A stretch of 64,000 nt of DNA. Origin: Apostichopus japonicus (Eukaryota > Echinodermata > Holothuroidea > Aspidochirotida > Stichopodidae). Positions 10,341-27,612 of the stretch are shown here, piece after piece. The notes beneath the pieces were generated by a model. That model searched no databases, had not been told where the DNA came from, and saw nothing but the letters and a program-made list of their open reading frames with translations. Positions within the stretch are counted from its first letter, which is position 1; each line of letters begins with the position of its first letter. The stretch is from contig NC_092561.1 of NCBI RefSeq assembly GCF_037975245.1, positions 16,251,001 to 16,315,000 on the forward strand. The letters are read 5' to 3'. The translations under genes were made by a program, and so were the position numbers.

Positions 10341-11052
10341 TCAGTCTGTGTTCTATCAGTACAAAGATGTAATGAAGCACGGACTACAAGAAACCGCACG
10401 TTATAAGCAGCTCCCCTCAAACAACCCGCTAATCGCGTCACTCGACCTGTGCTCGATTCTGATTGGCCGAGTGCGACAGCCGCGAGTCGTTCTGATTAGC
10501 TAAGCGGCAATGGCAAATTTCAGGAGCCTAATTTAAGCGAACGGTAGTCGAAACTGCTCATGCCGGGCAGGAAAATGGTAGTCACTTTCATAAAGTATCT
10601 ATTTCTTAGACTTTCTGCCATTTAAAATGACGAAAAATTGTTGAAAACTCTTATCGAAAACCCTCCAGCTTCGCATTTGACAGTCAGTCAGCAATCCCCA
10701 ATTGTGACGTCATGAACATTACCTTCGTCGATTGGTCAGATTAGGCTAACACAGAGTTAGCGTCAAGTGTAATTTTACGTGTGATATTTTAACGGAATGA
10801 CAGGGTGAAGCCAATATTCGACCATTCGGGACAAATTTGGCCTTATCGAATTCACCCCTCACCGATATTTCATAACATAGAACATCACACGACGAACAAG
10901 AAACGGCATCAAACTCCGCCGAGCTTCCATTCCCACGGGTTCTGATGCAGACATCGGGGTAGTTCGCTTACGTCCGTTCAAAACATCGCCTGCTTGACGG
11001 GTATCGCTAATATAATGCCACACATTGAGGGACTTTCTACATTTTACTGTGA

Positions 11053-11394
<342 letters not shown>

Positions 11395-13370
11395 ATGCAT
11401 CTTTCCTGTCACGAAGACGAATCGAAATCCAACGGCTCTTTTAAGGGCCATCAAATATCCCCAGAGAGAGTTACTCATTCCTCTCCCTCGAAACATGCAA
11501 TTCGTCGTCTTAATTCTTTTCTTTGTGTGAGTGAATGTATGTGTGTGTATGTATACGCCAGCATCGGGCAAAATAAGTTATATGCATAGGCAATTTTGCT
11601 AGAAATTTCAAAACACCGTAATTGAAATCCACCCCCTCCCTCAAGTGAAGTCCCCCCCCCCTTTAGTAATCCCTACCTAATTGGCTCTTCAGTTCCGACC
11701 TCCTGTTTGTTTATATAGACAACTTTCCCTAGGAAAAAAAAAGAAGTGTCTATTCTACAAAACTTCAATATTATCCCCCGTAGGACCTCTTGCGAAGGTC
11801 GAGCAGGGGTAAACTCCTTTTATTTATACTCAAGTGAAGTCGGTTATTATACGTAATAAAATTCTGCAACAACCCCCAGTTCACCAATACAGCAAACCAG
11901 TGAAGTTCTAAGACATACGACCCAAGAAGCAAGACAATACGAACTTCCCCCACCCCTCCACCCCCCTCCCGAATCGCTACTTGTCCATTGAACACAATGC
12001 ATGCACGACTGTACCGTTACACGATTAGTCCCAAATGCGAGACAACATATCATTTGAAAATGCGCCCTTTTTTTACCACTGCCAGAACAGTTTCCCTTGC
12101 CTCGGGCATTTTATTTGGCTCACGCGGTAGATCACTGGTAATGTGAGCCGAGGAAGTTACTTTTCCAAGCTCGCTAGGCTTGGCGAGTCGATTACGTAAC
12201 ACGCATGCTATTGTTCCAGACTAATTAGCTAGAAAGGTGCAGAAGTTGACAGTGGCGAAAAATGAACGTCAGTCTTACTAAAGAGCGGATTTTCATATGT
12301 GGCTATGTCGCGATCATCGCAAGTGAAACTATTGAGTGTTTGTGTGTGGTGGGGGAGGACTTAGAGGTTATTTATCGTTATTGTTGGATTTATTATGGAT
12401 TATTATGGATTCTAATACCTGTCTTGTCTCCTTACACCGTACAAACCTAGCAGAACCCTACGGTCATCATCGCAGGAATTGCTCAAGGAGAAGAGAACAA
12501 GATGCAAGACCGGCGACAGAGCCTTCTCAGTCAGCGCTCCCAGAATGCCTATACCGAACTCTGTGAGTGTATGCATTTCTCTTACCACTTTTAAAAACTG
12601 CTTTGAAAGCATATTATGTTAGACTCGCTTTTACTGTGTGATTGACTGTGTTTTAACTGTTATTGTGCATAGATACTACGTTTGGAACTAGTTACTTAAT
12701 TCTGAACATTTTATTTTTTTTAATATTTATCTTTCATTTATTTAGTACGTTTAGACTCTATTTTGTATCGTTCAGTATTGGGTATTTGATCTGTTTTAGG
12801 ATTTTGTAATAATTCTCTTACTGTAATGTTTTTTTTTTTTTTTTAATTTAAAAATTTTCATTTATTTACTACGTTTAGGGCTCTATTTTGTATCGTTTAG
12901 TATTTAGGCTTTTACAATAATTCTCTTACTGTACTATAGTTCCTCATACTTATATATATTTAAACCTGGACTATGATTGAATCTATTTACATGCTTCTTA
13001 AATTGTTTTGGACTATATGCGTTTTAGTATCGTTTAGTACGGGTGTGTTTTTTTTTTTTTTTTATATTGTTGCCTTTGGCTTTTACTTCTTTTTTTTTTC
13101 TTTTTTTGGCGCAGCTTTGCTGATTATGCGCTATATAAATATCACTTATTAATATTATTATTATCGATAAACGGGCCCCAGAACGTGATCAACTACACGG
13201 TCAATGGCTTGAGAGTAACAGGTATATATGATACAATGTTAGATTACTTAAAATAAGAGACAACGAAACTGCATGTTTGAGGAGGGGGAGATAAGTCTGC
13301 CGTTTCTGGAATATAGGATGGCCCTTAAAAGAGCCGTTGGATGTCGAGCCTTCTACACGAGAAGAACAAT

Positions 13371-13742
13371 CTACTTGGAGGTGGTGTACTTGGTGACAGC
13401 CTTGGTACCCTCTGAGACGGCATGCTTGGCGAGCTCACCAGGCAGCAACAGTCTGACGGCGGTCTGGACCTCCCGACTGGTGATGGTGGACTTCCTGTTG
13501 TAGTGGGCCAAACGGGAAGCTTCGGCGGCGATACGCTCGAAGATGTCGTTCACGAAGCTGTTCATGATAGACATAGCACGGCTAGAGATACCGGTGTCTG
13601 GGTGGACCTGCTTCATGACTTTGTAGATGTAGATACTGTAAGTCTCACGCCTGGTCCTTCGCCTCTTCTTGTCTCCTGGGTTGCGAGGTGCCTTGGACTT
13701 GGCGGCCTTCTTTGCTCCCTTTCCTGCAGCTTTTGGTGCCAT
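13371..13742 (-). CDS. H2B: Histone H2B (U3)
   Basis: Protein identical to the other H2B copies. Stem-loop at 13320-13335 (minus strand). Confidence 0.98.
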   Translation of the reverse strand: MAPKAAGKGAKKAAKSKAPRNPGDKKRRRTRRETYSIYIYKVMKQVHPDTGISSRAMSIMNSFVNDIFERIAAEASRLAHYNRKSTITSREVQTAVRLLLPGELAKHAVSEGTKAVTKYTTSK

Positions 13743-14106
13743 TTTGGACGTGAAGTTTTCGTTGCGATACGGTAAGTAAAGCGATGAGTGAATGAGTGTC
13801 CTCCACGCTGCGAAATGTATTTATGACAGATTTGATATCACTTCAGCGAAGCAGAAAAACTTCCCATATTGACAAAGCACGTGCTATGCATTGCACAGCA
13901 CACACGAGCTGGCCAATCACAATGCGGAAGCTTTTCTTAATTCTTTCACGCATTGTACGATCAGGGCAAAGGGTGGCAAAGAATCCCCTCATAAGGGCAC
14001 TGTGCTGTAGCTTTAGAGTCCGGACTACTTGAATGAGAGCTTTCCGGCAGGCAAATCATTTCTTTGATTCGTTTCAAGTCGAAAACATACCCAAATTTAC
14101 TTCATC

Positions 14107-14487
14107 ATGACTGGCAGGGGCAAAGGTGGTAAGGCCAGGGCAAAGGCCAAGAGTCGATCTGCAAGAGCAGGGCTTCAATTCCCAGTAGGTCGTGTACACA
14201 GGTTCCTGCGAAGAGGAAATTACGCCCAGAGGATCGGCGCTGGCGCACCCGTCTACCTGGCTGCCGTACTAGAATACCTCGCCGCCGAGATCTTGGAATT
14301 GGCCGGTAACGCTGCACGTGACAACAAGAAGACCAGGATCATCCCCCGTCATCTCCAACTCGCCATCCGAAACGACGAGGAGTTGAACAAACTCTTGAGC
14401 GGAGTCACCATCGCCCAGGGAGGTGTTCTTCCAAACATCCAGGCTGTCCTTCTACCCAAGAAGACATCCGGAGGCAAGAAGGCTTAA
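14107..14487 (+). CDS. H2A: Histone H2A (U3)
   Basis: Protein identical to the other H2A copies. Stem-loop at 14526-14541. Confidence 0.98.
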   Translation: MTGRGKGGKARAKAKSRSARAGLQFPVGRVHRFLRRGNYAQRIGAGAPVYLAAVLEYLAAEILELAGNAARDNKKTRIIPRHLQLAIRNDEELNKLLSGVTIAQGGVLPNIQAVLLPKKTSGGKKA

Positions 14488-15679
14488 AGGGGAGGTTGCA
14501 TTGCAATCGCCCATCGATTACCAACGGCTCTTTTAAGGGCCATCAAATCACCCAGAAAGACATACTCATTCCTCTCCTCAAACATGCTTGCGTCAGTGTC
14601 TTATTTCTCCTTTTAAGTTAGATGTATCAGCTAGCTGCAACCCTAATAATCGTGGGGCTTCGGACCCTCAGCCAAAAACCAAAGGTCAGAAACCCCAAGA
14701 TTTGAGTGAAAACTCCTGCTGGACAGAAATCTAACATCCCATAAAATAAAAAAAATTAAAAAACTATATATAATGTATGTAGGGAACTTTTCACATGATT
14801 TTGGCCGCAGGTTTTATGAATTAAGTATTTAGCAAGAGATCTTGGATTAGGGGATAAAGGGAACTTATTATTATTATTATTATTTATTAATAATTTTTGT
14901 AACTTTTGGGGTTTGAAATAAAAATAGATATTGAGTTTTGCTGCTTCAATGAGCTTACTGGTAGCAATGCATCTGGGGTGTTAAGTCAGATCCTAAGGGC
15001 TTTATTATTAATAGTCTTAGAAATTTGAAACTTGTAACAACTAACGAGGCATATACTACCGCAAGTATTAATCGTTTCGCACCTTTCAATGTTATTAAGT
15101 CTGGAAATTTTAGTCGGTGTGTTACGTAATCAATTCGCAAAGCCAAGCCGAGGGAACGAGCATCAGCTCAAATTTTCCCCCGATCTACTGCGAGAGCCTA
15201 TTGAAATGCCCGAGGCAGGTAAACTGTTATGGCAGTGGTATTAAATTTAAGATCTTCCGTGCTTTGAACGATAGAGATATTACTACGTTTTTAAGATTTA
15301 CTTCTCTTGTATTGGAGATCGTTAACATACACGCTGATGTGTGTCAACCCATGTTAACACGCTTATAATACCAAGGCGATTAGGATAGAGTGTGTGTGTG
15401 TGTGGATTAGGGGTTATGATTATGAGTTAGGGATAAGCTCACTTTGATTATTGATTAGTGAATTGCATCATGCACGAAGGGAATCACCAACCACCCAGCA
15501 TAGAAGTAATAATTACAATAATAATGATAATCATTAAAAAAAAAAAAAAAAAAAAAAAAATAATAATGAGACGACAAGTTGCATGTTCGGAGGGAGAGAA
15601 AAATCTGCTTTAACTGGTAGATATGATGGCCCTTAAAAGAGCCGTTGGTTTTCGAGAATCCGTCGGAGACAGATACGAT

Positions 15680-16096
<417 letters not shown>

Positions 16097-16808
16097 TCAG
16101 TCTGTGTTCTATCAGTACAAAGATGTAATGAAGCACGGACTACAAGAAACCGCACGTTATAAGCAGCTCCCCTCAAACAACCCGCTAATCGCGTCACTCG
16201 ACCTGTGCTCGATTCTGATTGGCCGAGTGCGACAGCCGCGAGTCGTTCTGATTAGCTAAGCGGCAATGGCAAATTTCAGGAGCCTAATTTAAGCGAACGG
16301 TAGTCGAAACTGCTCATGCCGGGCAGGAAAATGGTAGTCACTTTCATAAAGTATCTATTTCTTAGACTTTCTGCCATTTAAAATGACGAAAAATTGTTGA
16401 AAACTCTTATCGAAAACCCTCCAGCTTCGCATTTGACAGTCAGTCAGCAATCCCCAATTGTGACGTCATGAACATTACCTTCGTCGATTGGTCAGATTAG
16501 GCTAACACAGAGTTAGCGTCAAGTGTAATTTTACGTGTGATATTTTAACGGAATGACAGGGTGAAGCCAATATTCGACCATTCGGGACAAATTTGGCCTT
16601 ATCGAATTCACCCCTCACCGATATTTCATAACATAGAACATCACACGACGAACAAGAAACGGCATCAAACTCCGCCGAGCTTCCATTCCCACGGGTTCTG
16701 ATGCAGACATCGGGGTAGTTCGCTTACGTCCGTTCAAAACATCGCCTGCTTGACGGGTATCGCTAATATAATGCCACACATTGAGGGACTTTCTACATTT
16801 TACTGTGA

Positions 16809-17150
<342 letters not shown>

Positions 17151-19128
17151 ATGCATCTTTCCTGTCACGAAGACGAATCGAAATCCAACGGCTCTTTTAA
17201 GGGCCATCAAATATCCCCAGAGAGAGTTACTCATTCCTCTCCCTCGAAACATGCAATTCGTCGTCTTAATTCTTTTCTTTGTGTGAGTGAATGTATGTGT
17301 GTGTGTATGTATACGCCAGCATCGGGCAAAATAAGTTATATGCATAGGCAATTTTGCTAGAAATTTCAAAACACCGTAATTGAAATCCACCCCCTCCCTC
17401 AAGTGAAGTCCCCCCCCCCTTTAGTAATCCCTACCTAATTGGCTCTTCAGTTCCGACCTCCTGTTTGTTTATATAGACAACTTTCCCTAGGAAAAAAAAA
17501 GAAGTGTCTATTCTACAAAACTTCAATATTATCCCCCGTAGGACCTCTTGCGAAGGTCGAGCAGGGGTAAACTCCTTTTATTTATACTCAAGTGAAGTCG
17601 GTTATTATACGTAATAAAATTCTGCAACAACCCCCAGTTCACCAATACAGCAAACCAGTGAAGTTCTAAGACATACGACCCAAGAAGCAAGACAATACGA
17701 ACTTCCCCCACCCCTCCACCCCCCTCCCGAATCGCTACTTGTCCATTGAACACAATGCATGCACGACTGTACCGTTACACGATTAGTCCCAAATGCGAGA
17801 CAACATATCATTTGAAAATGCGCCCTTTTTTTACCACTGCCAGAACAGTTTCCCTTGCCTCGGGCATTTTATTTGGCTCACGCGGTAGATCACTGGTAAT
17901 GTGAGCCGAGGAAGTTACTTTTCCAAGCTCGCTAGGCTTGGCGAGTCGATTACGTAACACGCATGCTATTGTTCCAGACTAATTAGCTAGAAAGGTGCAG
18001 AAGTTGACAGTGGCGAAAAATGAACGTCAGTCTTACTAAAGAGCGGATTTTCATATGTGGCTATGTCGCGATCATCGCAAGTGAAACTATTGAGTGTTTG
18101 TGTGTGGTGGGGGAGGACTTAGAGGTTATTTATCGTTATTGTTGGATTTATTATGGATTATTATGGATTCTAATACCTGTCTTGTCTCCTTACACCGTAC
18201 AAACCTAGCAGAACCCTACGGTCATCATCGCAGGAATTGCTCAAGGAGAAGAGAACAAGATGCAAGACCGGCGACAGAGCCTTCTCAGTCAGCGCTCCCA
18301 GAATGCCTATACCGAACTCTGTGAGTGTATGCATTTCTCTTACCACTTTTAAAAACTGCTTTGAAAGCATATTATGTTAGACTCGCTTTTACTGTGTGAT
18401 TGACTGTGTTTTAACTGTTATTGTGCATAGATACTACGTTTGGAACTAGTTACTTAATTCTGAACATTTTATTTTTTTTAATATTTATCTTTCATTTATT
18501 TAGTACGTTTAGACTCTATTTTGTATCGTTCAGTATTGGGTATTTGATCTGTTTTAGGATTTTGTAATAATTCTCTTACTGTAATGTTTTTTTTTTTTTT
18601 TTAATTTAAAAATTTTCATTTATTTACTACGTTTAGGGCTCTATTTTGTATCGTTTAGTATTTAGGCTTTTACAATAATTCTCTTACTGTACTATAGTTC
18701 CTCATACTTATATATATTTAAACCTGGACTATGATTGAATCTATTTACATGCTTCTTAAATTGTTTTGGACTATATGCGTTTTAGTATCGTTTAGTACGG
18801 GTGTGTTTTTTTTTTTTTTTTATATTGTTGCCTTTGGCTTTTACTTCTTTTTTTTTTCTTTTTTTGGCGCAGCTTTGCTGATTATGCGCTATATAAATAT
18901 CACTTATTAATATTATTATTATCGATAAACGGGCCCCAGAACGTGATCAACTACACGGTCAATGGCTTGAGAGTAACAGGTATATATGATACAATGTTAG
19001 ATTACTTAAAATAAGAGACAACGAAACTGCATGTTTGAGGAGGGGGAGATAAGTCTGCCGTTTCTGGAATATAGGATGGCCCTTAAAAGAGCCGTTGGAT
19101 GTCGAGCCTTCTACACGAGAAGAACAAT

Positions 19129-19500
19129 CTACTTGGAGGTGGTGTACTTGGTGACAGCCTTGGTACCCTCTGAGACGGCATGCTTGGCGAGCTCACCAGG
19201 CAGCAACAGTCTGACGGCGGTCTGGACCTCCCGACTGGTGATGGTGGACTTCCTGTTGTAGTGGGCCAAACGGGAAGCTTCGGCGGCGATACGCTCGAAG
19301 ATGTCGTTCACGAAGCTGTTCATGATAGACATAGCACGGCTAGAGATACCGGTGTCTGGGTGGACCTGCTTCATGACTTTGTAGATGTAGATACTGTAAG
19401 TCTCACGCCTGGTCCTTCGCCTCTTCTTGTCTCCTGGGTTGCGAGGTGCCTTGGACTTGGCGGCCTTCTTTGCTCCCTTTCCTGCAGCTTTTGGTGCCAT
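19129..19500 (-). CDS. H2B: Histone H2B (U4)
   Basis: Protein identical to the other H2B copies. Stem-loop at 19078-19093 (minus strand). Confidence 0.98.
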   Translation of the reverse strand: MAPKAAGKGAKKAAKSKAPRNPGDKKRRRTRRETYSIYIYKVMKQVHPDTGISSRAMSIMNSFVNDIFERIAAEASRLAHYNRKSTITSREVQTAVRLLLPGELAKHAVSEGTKAVTKYTTSK

Positions 19501-19864
19501 TTTGGACGTGAAGTTTTCGTTGCGATACGGTAAGTAAAGCGATGAGTGAATGAGTGTCCTCCACGCTGCGAAATGTATTTATGACAGATTTGATATCACT
19601 TCAGCGAAGCAGAAAAACTTCCCATATTGACAAAGCACGTGCTATGCATTGCACAGCACACACGAGCTGGCCAATCACAATGCGGAAGCTTTTCTTAATT
19701 CTTTCACGCATTGTACGATCAGGGCAAAGGGTGGCAAAGAATCCCCTCATAAGGGCACTGTGCTGTAGCTTTAGAGTCCGGACTACTTGAATGAGAGCTT
19801 TCCGGCAGGCAAATCATTTCTTTGATTCGTTTCAAGTCGAAAACATACCCAAATTTACTTCATC

Positions 19865-20245
19865 ATGACTGGCAGGGGCAAAGGTGGTAAGGCCAGGGCA
19901 AAGGCCAAGAGTCGATCTGCAAGAGCAGGGCTTCAATTCCCAGTAGGTCGTGTACACAGGTTCCTGCGAAGAGGAAATTACGCCCAGAGGATCGGCGCTG
20001 GCGCACCCGTCTACCTGGCTGCCGTACTAGAATACCTCGCCGCCGAGATCTTGGAATTGGCCGGTAACGCTGCACGTGACAACAAGAAGACCAGGATCAT
20101 CCCCCGTCATCTCCAACTCGCCATCCGAAACGACGAGGAGTTGAACAAACTCTTGAGCGGAGTCACCATCGCCCAGGGAGGTGTTCTTCCAAACATCCAG
20201 GCTGTCCTTCTACCCAAGAAGACATCCGGAGGCAAGAAGGCTTAA
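19865..20245 (+). CDS. H2A: Histone H2A (U4)
   Basis: Protein identical to the other H2A copies. Stem-loop at 20284-20299. Confidence 0.98.
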   Translation: MTGRGKGGKARAKAKSRSARAGLQFPVGRVHRFLRRGNYAQRIGAGAPVYLAAVLEYLAAEILELAGNAARDNKKTRIIPRHLQLAIRNDEELNKLLSGVTIAQGGVLPNIQAVLLPKKTSGGKKA

Positions 20246-21437
20246 AGGGGAGGTTGCATTGCAATCGCCCATCGATTACCAACGGCTCTTTTAAGGGCCA
20301 TCAAATCACCCAGAAAGACATACTCATTCCTCTCCTCAAACATGCTTGCGTCAGTGTCTTATTTCTCCTTTTAAGTTAGATGTATCAGCTAGCTGCAACC
20401 CTAATAATCGTGGGGCTTCGGACCCTCAGCCAAAAACCAAAGGTCAGAAACCCCAAGATTTGAGTGAAAACTCCTGCTGGACAGAAATCTAACATCCCAT
20501 AAAATAAAAAAAATTAAAAAACTATATATAATGTATGTAGGGAACTTTTCACATGATTTTGGCCGCAGGTTTTATGAATTAAGTATTTAGCAAGAGATCT
20601 TGGATTAGGGGATAAAGGGAACTTATTATTATTATTATTATTTATTAATAATTTTTGTAACTTTTGGGGTTTGAAATAAAAATAGATATTGAGTTTTGCT
20701 GCTTCAATGAGCTTACTGGTAGCAATGCATCTGGGGTGTTAAGTCAGATCCTAAGGGCTTTATTATTAATAGTCTTAGAAATTTGAAACTTGTAACAACT
20801 AACGAGGCATATACTACCGCAAGTATTAATCGTTTCGCACCTTTCAATGTTATTAAGTCTGGAAATTTTAGTCGGTGTGTTACGTAATCAATTCGCAAAG
20901 CCAAGCCGAGGGAACGAGCATCAGCTCAAATTTTCCCCCGATCTACTGCGAGAGCCTATTGAAATGCCCGAGGCAGGTAAACTGTTATGGCAGTGGTATT
21001 AAATTTAAGATCTTCCGTGCTTTGAACGATAGAGATATTACTACGTTTTTAAGATTTACTTCTCTTGTATTGGAGATCGTTAACATACACGCTGATGTGT
21101 GTCAACCCATGTTAACACGCTTATAATACCAAGGCGATTAGGATAGAGTGTGTGTGTGTGTGGATTAGGGGTTATGATTATGAGTTAGGGATAAGCTCAC
21201 TTTGATTATTGATTAGTGAATTGCATCATGCACGAAGGGAATCACCAACCACCCAGCATAGAAGTAATAATTACAATAATAATGATAATCATTAAAAAAA
21301 AAAAAAAAAAAAAAAAAATAATAATGAGACGACAAGTTGCATGTTCGGAGGGAGAGAAAAATCTGCTTTAACTGGTAGATATGATGGCCCTTAAAAGAGC
21401 CGTTGGTTTTCGAGAATCCGTCGGAGACAGATACGAT

Positions 21438-21854
<417 letters not shown>

Positions 21855-22566
21855 TCAGTCTGTGTTCTATCAGTACAAAGATGTAATGAAGCACGGACTA
21901 CAAGAAACCGCACGTTATAAGCAGCTCCCCTCAAACAACCCGCTAATCGCGTCACTCGACCTGTGCTCGATTCTGATTGGCCGAGTGCGACAGCCGCGAG
22001 TCGTTCTGATTAGCTAAGCGGCAATGGCAAATTTCAGGAGCCTAATTTAAGCGAACGGTAGTCGAAACTGCTCATGCCGGGCAGGAAAATGGTAGTCACT
22101 TTCATAAAGTATCTATTTCTTAGACTTTCTGCCATTTAAAATGACGAAAAATTGTTGAAAACTCTTATCGAAAACCCTCCAGCTTCGCATTTGACAGTCA
22201 GTCAGCAATCCCCAATTGTGACGTCATGAACATTACCTTCGTCGATTGGTCAGATTAGGCTAACACAGAGTTAGCGTCAAGTGTAATTTTACGTGTGATA
22301 TTTTAACGGAATGACAGGGTGAAGCCAATATTCGACCATTCGGGACAAATTTGGCCTTATCGAATTCACCCCTCACCGATATTTCATAACATAGAACATC
22401 ACACGACGAACAAGAAACGGCATCAAACTCCGCCGAGCTTCCATTCCCACGGGTTCTGATGCAGACATCGGGGTAGTTCGCTTACGTCCGTTCAAAACAT
22501 CGCCTGCTTGACGGGTATCGCTAATATAATGCCACACATTGAGGGACTTTCTACATTTTACTGTGA

Positions 22567-22908
<342 letters not shown>

Positions 22909-24886
22909 ATGCATCTTTCCTGTCACGAAGACGAATCGAAATCCAACGGCTCTTTTAAGGGCCATCAAATATCCCCAGAGAGAGTTACTCATTCCTCTCC
23001 CTCGAAACATGCAATTCGTCGTCTTAATTCTTTTCTTTGTGTGAGTGAATGTATGTGTGTGTGTATGTATACGCCAGCATCGGGCAAAATAAGTTATATG
23101 CATAGGCAATTTTGCTAGAAATTTCAAAACACCGTAATTGAAATCCACCCCCTCCCTCAAGTGAAGTCCCCCCCCCCTTTAGTAATCCCTACCTAATTGG
23201 CTCTTCAGTTCCGACCTCCTGTTTGTTTATATAGACAACTTTCCCTAGGAAAAAAAAAGAAGTGTCTATTCTACAAAACTTCAATATTATCCCCCGTAGG
23301 ACCTCTTGCGAAGGTCGAGCAGGGGTAAACTCCTTTTATTTATACTCAAGTGAAGTCGGTTATTATACGTAATAAAATTCTGCAACAACCCCCAGTTCAC
23401 CAATACAGCAAACCAGTGAAGTTCTAAGACATACGACCCAAGAAGCAAGACAATACGAACTTCCCCCACCCCTCCACCCCCCTCCCGAATCGCTACTTGT
23501 CCATTGAACACAATGCATGCACGACTGTACCGTTACACGATTAGTCCCAAATGCGAGACAACATATCATTTGAAAATGCGCCCTTTTTTTACCACTGCCA
23601 GAACAGTTTCCCTTGCCTCGGGCATTTTATTTGGCTCACGCGGTAGATCACTGGTAATGTGAGCCGAGGAAGTTACTTTTCCAAGCTCGCTAGGCTTGGC
23701 GAGTCGATTACGTAACACGCATGCTATTGTTCCAGACTAATTAGCTAGAAAGGTGCAGAAGTTGACAGTGGCGAAAAATGAACGTCAGTCTTACTAAAGA
23801 GCGGATTTTCATATGTGGCTATGTCGCGATCATCGCAAGTGAAACTATTGAGTGTTTGTGTGTGGTGGGGGAGGACTTAGAGGTTATTTATCGTTATTGT
23901 TGGATTTATTATGGATTATTATGGATTCTAATACCTGTCTTGTCTCCTTACACCGTACAAACCTAGCAGAACCCTACGGTCATCATCGCAGGAATTGCTC
24001 AAGGAGAAGAGAACAAGATGCAAGACCGGCGACAGAGCCTTCTCAGTCAGCGCTCCCAGAATGCCTATACCGAACTCTGTGAGTGTATGCATTTCTCTTA
24101 CCACTTTTAAAAACTGCTTTGAAAGCATATTATGTTAGACTCGCTTTTACTGTGTGATTGACTGTGTTTTAACTGTTATTGTGCATAGATACTACGTTTG
24201 GAACTAGTTACTTAATTCTGAACATTTTATTTTTTTTAATATTTATCTTTCATTTATTTAGTACGTTTAGACTCTATTTTGTATCGTTCAGTATTGGGTA
24301 TTTGATCTGTTTTAGGATTTTGTAATAATTCTCTTACTGTAATGTTTTTTTTTTTTTTTTAATTTAAAAATTTTCATTTATTTACTACGTTTAGGGCTCT
24401 ATTTTGTATCGTTTAGTATTTAGGCTTTTACAATAATTCTCTTACTGTACTATAGTTCCTCATACTTATATATATTTAAACCTGGACTATGATTGAATCT
24501 ATTTACATGCTTCTTAAATTGTTTTGGACTATATGCGTTTTAGTATCGTTTAGTACGGGTGTGTTTTTTTTTTTTTTTTATATTGTTGCCTTTGGCTTTT
24601 ACTTCTTTTTTTTTTCTTTTTTTGGCGCAGCTTTGCTGATTATGCGCTATATAAATATCACTTATTAATATTATTATTATCGATAAACGGGCCCCAGAAC
24701 GTGATCAACTACACGGTCAATGGCTTGAGAGTAACAGGTATATATGATACAATGTTAGATTACTTAAAATAAGAGACAACGAAACTGCATGTTTGAGGAG
24801 GGGGAGATAAGTCTGCCGTTTCTGGAATATAGGATGGCCCTTAAAAGAGCCGTTGGATGTCGAGCCTTCTACACGAGAAGAACAAT

Positions 24887-25258
24887 CTACTTGGAGGTGG
24901 TGTACTTGGTGACAGCCTTGGTACCCTCTGAGACGGCATGCTTGGCGAGCTCACCAGGCAGCAACAGTCTGACGGCGGTCTGGACCTCCCGACTGGTGAT
25001 GGTGGACTTCCTGTTGTAGTGGGCCAAACGGGAAGCTTCGGCGGCGATACGCTCGAAGATGTCGTTCACGAAGCTGTTCATGATAGACATAGCACGGCTA
25101 GAGATACCGGTGTCTGGGTGGACCTGCTTCATGACTTTGTAGATGTAGATACTGTAAGTCTCACGCCTGGTCCTTCGCCTCTTCTTGTCTCCTGGGTTGC
25201 GAGGTGCCTTGGACTTGGCGGCCTTCTTTGCTCCCTTTCCTGCAGCTTTTGGTGCCAT
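24887..25258 (-). CDS. H2B: Histone H2B (U5)
   Basis: Protein identical to the other H2B copies. Stem-loop at 24836-24851 (minus strand). Confidence 0.98.
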   Translation of the reverse strand: MAPKAAGKGAKKAAKSKAPRNPGDKKRRRTRRETYSIYIYKVMKQVHPDTGISSRAMSIMNSFVNDIFERIAAEASRLAHYNRKSTITSREVQTAVRLLLPGELAKHAVSEGTKAVTKYTTSK

Positions 25259-25622
25259 TTTGGACGTGAAGTTTTCGTTGCGATACGGTAAGTAAAGCGA
25301 TGAGTGAATGAGTGTCCTCCACGCTGCGAAATGTATTTATGACAGATTTGATATCACTTCAGCGAAGCAGAAAAACTTCCCATATTGACAAAGCACGTGC
25401 TATGCATTGCACAGCACACACGAGCTGGCCAATCACAATGCGGAAGCTTTTCTTAATTCTTTCACGCATTGTACGATCAGGGCAAAGGGTGGCAAAGAAT
25501 CCCCTCATAAGGGCACTGTGCTGTAGCTTTAGAGTCCGGACTACTTGAATGAGAGCTTTCCGGCAGGCAAATCATTTCTTTGATTCGTTTCAAGTCGAAA
25601 ACATACCCAAATTTACTTCATC

Positions 25623-26003
25623 ATGACTGGCAGGGGCAAAGGTGGTAAGGCCAGGGCAAAGGCCAAGAGTCGATCTGCAAGAGCAGGGCTTCAATTCCCA
25701 GTAGGTCGTGTACACAGGTTCCTGCGAAGAGGAAATTACGCCCAGAGGATCGGCGCTGGCGCACCCGTCTACCTGGCTGCCGTACTAGAATACCTCGCCG
25801 CCGAGATCTTGGAATTGGCCGGTAACGCTGCACGTGACAACAAGAAGACCAGGATCATCCCCCGTCATCTCCAACTCGCCATCCGAAACGACGAGGAGTT
25901 GAACAAACTCTTGAGCGGAGTCACCATCGCCCAGGGAGGTGTTCTTCCAAACATCCAGGCTGTCCTTCTACCCAAGAAGACATCCGGAGGCAAGAAGGCT
26001 TAA
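25623..26003 (+). CDS. H2A: Histone H2A (U5)
   Basis: Protein identical to the other H2A copies. Stem-loop at 26042-26057. Confidence 0.98.
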   Translation: MTGRGKGGKARAKAKSRSARAGLQFPVGRVHRFLRRGNYAQRIGAGAPVYLAAVLEYLAAEILELAGNAARDNKKTRIIPRHLQLAIRNDEELNKLLSGVTIAQGGVLPNIQAVLLPKKTSGGKKA

Positions 26004-27195
26004 AGGGGAGGTTGCATTGCAATCGCCCATCGATTACCAACGGCTCTTTTAAGGGCCATCAAATCACCCAGAAAGACATACTCATTCCTCTCCTCAAACA
26101 TGCTTGCGTCAGTGTCTTATTTCTCCTTTTAAGTTAGATGTATCAGCTAGCTGCAACCCTAATAATCGTGGGGCTTCGGACCCTCAGCCAAAAACCAAAG
26201 GTCAGAAACCCCAAGATTTGAGTGAAAACTCCTGCTGGACAGAAATCTAACATCCCATAAAATAAAAAAAATTAAAAAACTATATATAATGTATGTAGGG
26301 AACTTTTCACATGATTTTGGCCGCAGGTTTTATGAATTAAGTATTTAGCAAGAGATCTTGGATTAGGGGATAAAGGGAACTTATTATTATTATTATTATT
26401 TATTAATAATTTTTGTAACTTTTGGGGTTTGAAATAAAAATAGATATTGAGTTTTGCTGCTTCAATGAGCTTACTGGTAGCAATGCATCTGGGGTGTTAA
26501 GTCAGATCCTAAGGGCTTTATTATTAATAGTCTTAGAAATTTGAAACTTGTAACAACTAACGAGGCATATACTACCGCAAGTATTAATCGTTTCGCACCT
26601 TTCAATGTTATTAAGTCTGGAAATTTTAGTCGGTGTGTTACGTAATCAATTCGCAAAGCCAAGCCGAGGGAACGAGCATCAGCTCAAATTTTCCCCCGAT
26701 CTACTGCGAGAGCCTATTGAAATGCCCGAGGCAGGTAAACTGTTATGGCAGTGGTATTAAATTTAAGATCTTCCGTGCTTTGAACGATAGAGATATTACT
26801 ACGTTTTTAAGATTTACTTCTCTTGTATTGGAGATCGTTAACATACACGCTGATGTGTGTCAACCCATGTTAACACGCTTATAATACCAAGGCGATTAGG
26901 ATAGAGTGTGTGTGTGTGTGGATTAGGGGTTATGATTATGAGTTAGGGATAAGCTCACTTTGATTATTGATTAGTGAATTGCATCATGCACGAAGGGAAT
27001 CACCAACCACCCAGCATAGAAGTAATAATTACAATAATAATGATAATCATTAAAAAAAAAAAAAAAAAAAAAAAAATAATAATGAGACGACAAGTTGCAT
27101 GTTCGGAGGGAGAGAAAAATCTGCTTTAACTGGTAGATATGATGGCCCTTAAAAGAGCCGTTGGTTTTCGAGAATCCGTCGGAGACAGATACGAT

Positions 27196-27612
<417 letters not shown>

